Assembly: GCF_030065535.1 (NCBI RefSeq)
Contig: NZ_JASJND010000006.1
Location: 1-64,000, forward strand
Source: Microbacterium dauci
GTDB taxonomy: Bacteria > Actinomycetota > Actinomycetes > Actinomycetales > Microbacteriaceae
Reading direction: 5' to 3'
Length of the DNA: 64,000 nucleotides
The notes below the pieces were generated by a model. The model was not told where the DNA came from. It saw only the letters and a list, made by a program, of their open reading frames with translations, and did no database searches. The position numbers and the translations under genes are program-made. Of the stretch, positions 59,468 to 64,000 are shown in pieces (positions within the stretch are counted from its first letter, which is position 1; each line of letters begins with the position of its first letter).

Positions 59468-60853
59468 CTACAGCCGGTTTGAAGCCTCGGTCAGGACGCC
59501 CCGAAGGATGCCTTCGATCTCGTCGAACTCCGACGGTCCGATCGTGAGCGGCGGGGCGAGCTGGATGACGGGGTCCCCGCGGTCGTCGGCGCGGCAGTAC
59601 AGGCCGGCGTCGAACAGCGCCTTCGAGAGGAAGCCGCGCAGGAGTCGCTCGGACTCGTCGTCGTCGAACGTCGCCTTCGTCGCCTTGTCTTTCACGAGCT
59701 CGATGCCGAAGAAGTAGCCGTCGCCGCGCACGTCGCCGACGATCGGCAGGTCGGTCAACCGCTCCAGGGCCGCGCGGAACAGCGGCGAGTTGGTGCGGAC
59801 GTTCTCGAGCAGCCCCTCCTCTTCGAAGATGTCGAGGTTCTCGAGCGCGACGGCGGCTGAGACCGGGTGCCCGCCGAAGGTGTAGCCGTGCGGGAACGAC
59901 GTGGTGCCGTGTGCGAACGGCTCGTGGATGCGGTCGCTGACGATCGTGCCGCCGAGCGGTGCGTAGCCGCTCGTGACCGCCTTCGCGAAGGTGATCATGT
60001 CGGGCTGGTAGCCGTACGCGTCGGCGCCGAAGTATTCGCCGAGGCGACCGAATGCGCAGATGACCTCGTCCGACACGAGCAGCACGTCGTGGCGGTCGCA
60101 GATCTCGCGCACGCGCTGGAAGTATCCCGGCGGCGGCGGGAAGCATCCGCCGGAGTTCTGTACCGGCTCGAGGAACACCGCGGCGACGGTGTCTGCGCCT
60201 TCGAAGAGGATCATCTCCTCGATGCGGTCGGCGGCCCAGATGCCGTACTCCTCCTGCGTCGAGCCGGTGAAGCCCTGCTCGGCGGCGCGGTACCAGTTCG
60301 TGTTCGGCACCCGGAAGCCGCCGGGGGTGACCGGCTCGAACATCGACTTCATGCCCGGGAGCCCCGTGATCGCGAGGGCACCCTGCGGGGTGCCGTGGTA
60401 GGCGATGAAGCGCGAGATCACCTTGTGCTTGGTGGGCTTGCCGACGAGCTTCCAGTACTGCTTGGCGAGCTTGAATGCGGTCTCGACCGCCTCACCGCCG
60501 CCCGTCGAGAAGAACACACGGTTCAAGTCGCCGGGGGCGAGATGCGCGATGCGGTCGGCGAGTTCGATCGCCGACGGGTGCGCGTACGACCAGATCGGGA
60601 AGAACGCGAGCTCCTCGGCCTGCCGCGCAGCCGCCTGCGCGAGACGCGCGCGGCCGTGACCAGCTGCCACGACGAACAGGCCCGAGAGGCCGTCGATGTA
60701 TTTGCGTCCCGTTGAGTCCCAGATGTGGTGGCCCTCGCCCTTGACGATGATCGGGACGCCGGGGCCCTCGGTCATCGTCGACTGGCGTGCGAAGTGCATC
60801 CAGAGGTGGTCGCGGGCTTTGCCCTGCAGGTCGGCGTTGTCGTACGAGGTCAT
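59468..60853 (-). CDS. Class III PLP aminotransferase (omega-amino acid/polyamine type)
   Basis: A 461-residue aminotransferase. The PLP lysine is K291 (ITFAKAVTSGYAPLGG), D262 holds the pyridine nitrogen (LLVSDEVICAFGR), and FSTGGGEAVETAFKLA binds the phosphate. This subgroup uses amines, putrescine, beta-alanine or 4-aminobutyrate as amino donors, with pyruvate or 2-oxoglutarate as acceptor. It lies 38 bases after the decarboxylase on the same strand, suggesting it deaminates the amine that the decarboxylase makes. Start ATG 60853; the longer frame is antisense shadow. Confidence 0.9.
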   Translation of the reverse strand: MTSYDNADLQGKARDHLWMHFARQSTMTEGPGVPIIVKGEGHHIWDSTGRKYIDGLSGLFVVAAGHGRARLAQAAARQAEELAFFPIWSYAHPSAIELADRIAHLAPGDLNRVFFSTGGGEAVETAFKLAKQYWKLVGKPTKHKVISRFIAYHGTPQGALAITGLPGMKSMFEPVTPGGFRVPNTNWYRAAEQGFTGSTQEEYGIWAADRIEEMILFEGADTVAAVFLEPVQNSGGCFPPPPGYFQRVREICDRHDVLLVSDEVICAFGRLGEYFGADAYGYQPDMITFAKAVTSGYAPLGGTIVSDRIHEPFAHGTTSFPHGYTFGGHPVSAAVALENLDIFEEEGLLENVRTNSPLFRAALERLTDLPIVGDVRGDGYFFGIELVKDKATKATFDDDESERLLRGFLSKALFDAGLYCRADDRGDPVIQLAPPLTIGPSEFDEIEGILRGVLTEASNRL

Positions 60854-60891
60854 GCGGGTCCCCCAGAGCGAGCGGTCGGGCGGGTGGCGCT

Positions 60892-62274
60892 TCAGCGCAT
60901 CGTATCGAGGATGCCGGTCAGGTCGTCGAACCGCGTGCGCGGATTCAGGATCGCGAATCGCGCGTTCGTGCGGCCGGCGTGGCTCGACGGCGTCACGAAC
61001 GCGTGCTGGTCGTCGAGCAGCCGGTTCGACCAGCGGGTGTAATCCGCCTTCTCCCAGCCGCGTCGCTCGAACACCACGACGCCCAACTGCGGCCGACGCA
61101 CGAGCTCGAGCTCGTCGCGGCGGTCGATCTCGTCGGCGATGCGTGCCGCGAGGTCGATCGCCGACGTGATGGCATCCCGGTACACACCCGCCCCGTAGGT
61201 GGCGAGCGAGAACCACAGCGGCAGGCCCCGGGCGCGGCGCGTGAGGTGCGCCGCGAAGTCGGACGGGCTCCAGTCGCTCGTCTCGGTGAGGGTGTCGAGG
61301 TACTCGGCGTGCTGCGTGTGGGCGCGACGGCCGAGCTCGGGGTCGCGGTAGATGAGCGCGCACGCGTCGAACGGCGCGAACAGCCACTTGTGCGGGTCGA
61401 CGATAAGCGAGTCGGCGTGCTCGACGCCGCCGAAGTAGCCGCGCGCGGCCGGCGACAGCATCGCGGCGAGCCCGTATGCGCCGTCTACGTGCAACCAGAC
61501 GCCAGCTTCGCGGGTCGCTTCGGCGATGGATGCCACGTCGTCGACGATGCCGAAGTTGGTCGACCCCGCGGTCGCGACGACCGCGAAAACGCTGTCGCCG
61601 TGCTCGGCGAGGGCCGCCCGGACCGCGTCGCCGCGGAGGACGCCCGTGGCATCCGGCGCCACCGGCACGACCTCGACGTCCATCACCCGTGCCGCGGACG
61701 CGATCGACGAGTGCGCCTCGGCCGAGCAGACGACGCGCCATCGGTCAGGACGGATGCCGCGGTCGCGGGCCGTCTCACGCGCGGCGACGAGCGCCGAGAG
61801 GTTGCCGAGCGTGCCGCCCTGGACGAAGACACCGCCGGCGCCGGCGGGAAGCCCGAACTCATCGGCGAGCCAGCGCAGCACCTCGTTCTCGGCGTGCACG
61901 GCGCCCGCGCCCTCGAGCCAGGAGCCGCCGTAGAGCGCGCTCGCCGAGACGACGAGGTCGAACGCGGCCGCCGCCTTCGACGGGGCGCTCGGGATGAACG
62001 ACAGGTACCGCGGGTCGTCGGTCGTGATGCAGGCCGGCGCCAAGACGTGCTCGAAGACGCCGAGCGCCTTGCGCGCGCCGATGCCGGGCTCGGTGATCGT
62101 CGTCCCGGCGAGGCGGGCGAGTTCAGCGGGCGGCAGCGGCTTGTCGAGCGGGTTGTCGTCCGTGAGCAGACGCTGCCGCGAGTAGTCGAGCACGAGGTCG
62201 ACGATCTGACGGGTCTCGTCGGTGACATTGTGCATGCGCGCTGGCACATCGTGCATGCGGGCGGGCTGGGTCAT
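60892..62274 (-). CDS. Group II PLP-dependent amino acid decarboxylase
   Basis: A 460-residue enzyme of the aromatic-amino-acid/glutamate decarboxylase family. The PLP lysine is K296 with H295 (IVDPHKWLFAPFD), D264 is in HVDGAYG and H188 is the ring-stacking histidine (SAEAHSS). The first 17 residues contain a duplicated MHDVPARMHNV motif. Candidate substrates are tryptophan, tyrosine, DOPA or 2,4-diaminobutyrate; I cannot choose. It overlaps the amidase gene by four bases (ATGA) and precedes the aminotransferase. Confidence 0.87.
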   Translation of the reverse strand: MTQPARMHDVPARMHNVTDETRQIVDLVLDYSRQRLLTDDNPLDKPLPPAELARLAGTTITEPGIGARKALGVFEHVLAPACITTDDPRYLSFIPSAPSKAAAAFDLVVSASALYGGSWLEGAGAVHAENEVLRWLADEFGLPAGAGGVFVQGGTLGNLSALVAARETARDRGIRPDRWRVVCSAEAHSSIASAARVMDVEVVPVAPDATGVLRGDAVRAALAEHGDSVFAVVATAGSTNFGIVDDVASIAEATREAGVWLHVDGAYGLAAMLSPAARGYFGGVEHADSLIVDPHKWLFAPFDACALIYRDPELGRRAHTQHAEYLDTLTETSDWSPSDFAAHLTRRARGLPLWFSLATYGAGVYRDAITSAIDLAARIADEIDRRDELELVRRPQLGVVVFERRGWEKADYTRWSNRLLDDQHAFVTPSSHAGRTNARFAILNPRTRFDDLTGILDTMR

Positions 62275-63977
62275 GGGGTGTGCTCCTTCGCGGGGAGGGC
62301 GGGGGTGCGAGTGGGGGAGGTGCGGCGGGGGCGGAGCGACTCGAACGCGGCGGCGTACGCGAGCAGTGCCGAGTCGGCGTAGCCGCGGCCGGCGAACGTC
62401 AGGCCCACCGGCATCCCGATGTCGGCCATCGTGCCCATCGGGACGGTCACGGTCGGGATGCCGAGGTGCCGGATCGCGAGGTTGCCGTTCGCGACCCAGG
62501 TGCCGTTGCGCCAGCCGAGATCGGCCGAGGCCGGGTTCACGTCCATGTCGGCCAGGCCGACGTCGGCGACGGCGGGGAAGACGACGGCGTCGAGCGCGTG
62601 TGCGTCCATCCAGTCCTCGAGGTCGACGCGGCGGATCTCTTCGAGCCCGTTGAGGCCGGCTTCGAGCTCCGGCATGTCGTCGAGTCCGGCGCCCGGGTTG
62701 CGGCGTACCCAGTCGGGGTACTCCGCGATGTCGTCGTCGAAGCCGGTGTAGCGGTCGGGAAGGGCGCCCTCGGGATGAGGGAAGATCACGGCGCCGTCGA
62801 CATCCACGAGGGTGTGCAGCGCGGGGTCCCCGTTCGCGGCGAGGAAGTCCTCCCAGCCCCACGCCGACAGGTCGACGATCTCGCGGTGCAGGTATCCGTC
62901 GGGCAGTCGGTCCGCGATCGTGGTCGCGCCCACGCGATCGCCCTCGTAATTCGAGATCACGGGGAAGTCCACGTCGACGACGATCGCGCCGGCGGCTTCG
63001 AGGTCGGCGCGGGCGTCGCGCCACAGGTCGATGATCGACGCGCGGGTCTCGATGCGCTGTCCGGTCGAGCCGCCGATGCCCGTTCCGGTCCCGGCATCCG
63101 GATCACCGTTCACGTACATGCGCGGGATCCCGACGCGGATGCCGCGCAGCGACCCGCCGGCCAGCGACGGGTACGACGCCGGTCGCACCTCGGACGCGGC
63201 CGGGACCTCCACCCACGGCTGCACGCGCCAGAAGTCGCCGCGGGTCTCGGTGTCGTCGGCGACGATGACGTCGAGCACCTCGAGGAGATCGGCCATCGTT
63301 CGGGTATGCGGGACGACGACGTCCATCGTCGGGACGAGCGGCCAGTTGCCGCGCACTGAGATGACGCCGCGCGAGGGCGTGTAGGCGCAGAGCGCGTTGT
63401 TGCTCGCGGGGCCGCGGCCGCTCGACCACGTCTCCTCACCGAGCCCGAACGCCGCGAAGCTCGCGGCCGTCGCGGTGCCCGAGCCGTTGGACGATCCCGA
63501 CCCGAACGGGGCGGTCAGGTATGCGCCGTTGTACGGGCTCTCGGCGCGGCCGTAGACGCCGCGCTGCATGCCGCCGTTGGCCATCGGCGGCATGTTGGTG
63601 AGGCCGAGGCAGATAGCTCCGGTAGCACGGAGCCGCTCGATCGTGAACGCGTCGCGCTGCGCGACGAGATTGGCGAACGCGGGCGATCCCGCCGCCGCGG
63701 TGAGGCCCGCGACGAGGTAGCTGTCCTTCGCCGTGTACGGGATGCCGTCGAGCGGCCCGCGCACCTCGCCTCGGGCACGCCGGTCATCGGATGCCGCGGC
63801 CTCGGCGCGCGCCTGCGGGTTCTGCACGACGACCGCGTTCAGCGCCGTCGCGGTGTCGGGCCCGTCGTAGGCCGCGATCCGTGCGAGGTACGCGTCGACG
63901 AGCTGCACCGCGGTGGTCTCGCCGCGCTCGAGCGCACCGCGCAGGTCGGCGATGGACGCCTCGACCACGTCGATCAC
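62271..63977 (-). CDS. Amidase-signature-family hydrolase
   Basis: A 568-residue amidase. The Ser-cisSer-Lys triad is visible: K84 in GIPYTAKDSYLVAG, S162/S163 in GSGSSNGSG and the nucleophile S186 in EETWSSGRGP. The segment is longer than minimal amidases, with an insertion around 250-420. It probably opens an amide to give the amino acid or amine used by the next two enzymes. The GTG at 63977 is assumed; the frame stays open to the window edge, so the true start could lie upstream. Confidence 0.85.
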   Translation of the reverse strand: MIDVVEASIADLRGALERGETTAVQLVDAYLARIAAYDGPDTATALNAVVVQNPQARAEAAASDDRRARGEVRGPLDGIPYTAKDSYLVAGLTAAAGSPAFANLVAQRDAFTIERLRATGAICLGLTNMPPMANGGMQRGVYGRAESPYNGAYLTAPFGSGSSNGSGTATAASFAAFGLGEETWSSGRGPASNNALCAYTPSRGVISVRGNWPLVPTMDVVVPHTRTMADLLEVLDVIVADDTETRGDFWRVQPWVEVPAASEVRPASYPSLAGGSLRGIRVGIPRMYVNGDPDAGTGTGIGGSTGQRIETRASIIDLWRDARADLEAAGAIVVDVDFPVISNYEGDRVGATTIADRLPDGYLHREIVDLSAWGWEDFLAANGDPALHTLVDVDGAVIFPHPEGALPDRYTGFDDDIAEYPDWVRRNPGAGLDDMPELEAGLNGLEEIRRVDLEDWMDAHALDAVVFPAVADVGLADMDVNPASADLGWRNGTWVANGNLAIRHLGIPTVTVPMGTMADIGMPVGLTFAGRGYADSALLAYAAAFESLRPRRTSPTRTPALPAKEHTP

Positions 63978-64000
63978 GGCGCCACCGCCGGCTGCTGTTG

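Noticed and set aside
1..64000. CRISPR arrays, insertion sequences or prophage structural genes
   Set aside because: No regularly spaced repeats, no transposase with DDE features and no phage head or tail proteins were found. The only mobile signatures are the tRNA-end repeats and the integrase remnant.

Overview
The window is GC-rich (about 70% by eye), densely coded, and has many GTG starts, translationally coupled ATGA/GTGA gene junctions and leaderless promoters. Two tRNA-Ser genes, an LCP cell-wall protein, a PadR regulator, the DUF7882-type small proteins and the very frequent GGATGCC/GGCATCC words all point to an actinobacterium of the family Microbacteriaceae, most likely Microbacterium or a close relative. 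That placement is inferred from gene content and codon habit, not from a database search.

Layout. 1-16.2 kb is ordinary chromosome: an EamA exporter, a two-component pair with an unusual kinase, a processive GT2 synthase coupled to an exported GH18-like protein, prephenate dehydratase, an LLM-type flavoprotein, photolyase, a lipid kinase, seryl-tRNA synthetase coupled to a HAD phosphatase, tRNA-Ser(UGA) and an LCP protein. 16.3-33.1 kb is an island inserted at the 3' end of tRNA-Ser(GCU). Copies of the tRNA 3' end lie at 16343-16367, 25644-25668, 25842-25871 (degenerate) and 33072-33096, and the likely original tRNA terminator now sits at 33098-33125. Segment A (16.4-25.7 kb) carries an integrase remnant and a sugar-catabolic set: SorC regulator, transaldolase-like aldolase, FGGY kinase, RbsABC-type ABC importer with two permeases, and a SIS isomerase. 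Segment B (25.7-33.1 kb) carries a fructoside set: LacI regulator with its own promoter and operator, a CUT1-type ABC importer, a PfkB kinase and a GH32-like glycosidase, then a truncated exported protein.

33.1-44.5 kb holds small membrane proteins and lipoproteins, an oxidoreductase, a lytic transglycosylase, a di-iron protein, and a DUF4956-VTC-carbohydrate-binding lipoprotein operon. It ends in a cluster of tiny paralogous proteins (four DUF7882-like, two of a second family) around a Dps ferritin, plus two very short genes found by direct reading (43745-43843 and 44221-44379). 44.5-57.1 kb starts with a MarR regulator and becomes a sulfur-acquisition region: flavin reductase, two SsuD-like FMN monooxygenases, an Opp/Dpp-type ABC importer, MetY-like and MetB-like PLP enzymes, and a cystathionine beta-synthase-like gene preceded by a nine-codon leader peptide with adjacent Cys codons. 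57.1-64 kb has an oxidoreductase, a DUF1992 protein, a PadR regulator with a 20-codon stub of its former partner, and an amidase-decarboxylase-aminotransferase operon whose amidase start is close to the window edge.

How the genes work together. The two island segments are separate import-phosphorylate-cleave modules for sugars, each with its own regulator. The sulfur region combines uptake of an organic compound, its FMN-dependent oxidation (flavin supplied by the reductase) and sulfur entry into cysteine, homocysteine and cystathionine, with control of the Cbs-MetB pair probably through translation of cysteine codons. The most notable items are the cysteine leader, the tRNA-anchored island accretion and the cluster of uncharacterised small paralogs.
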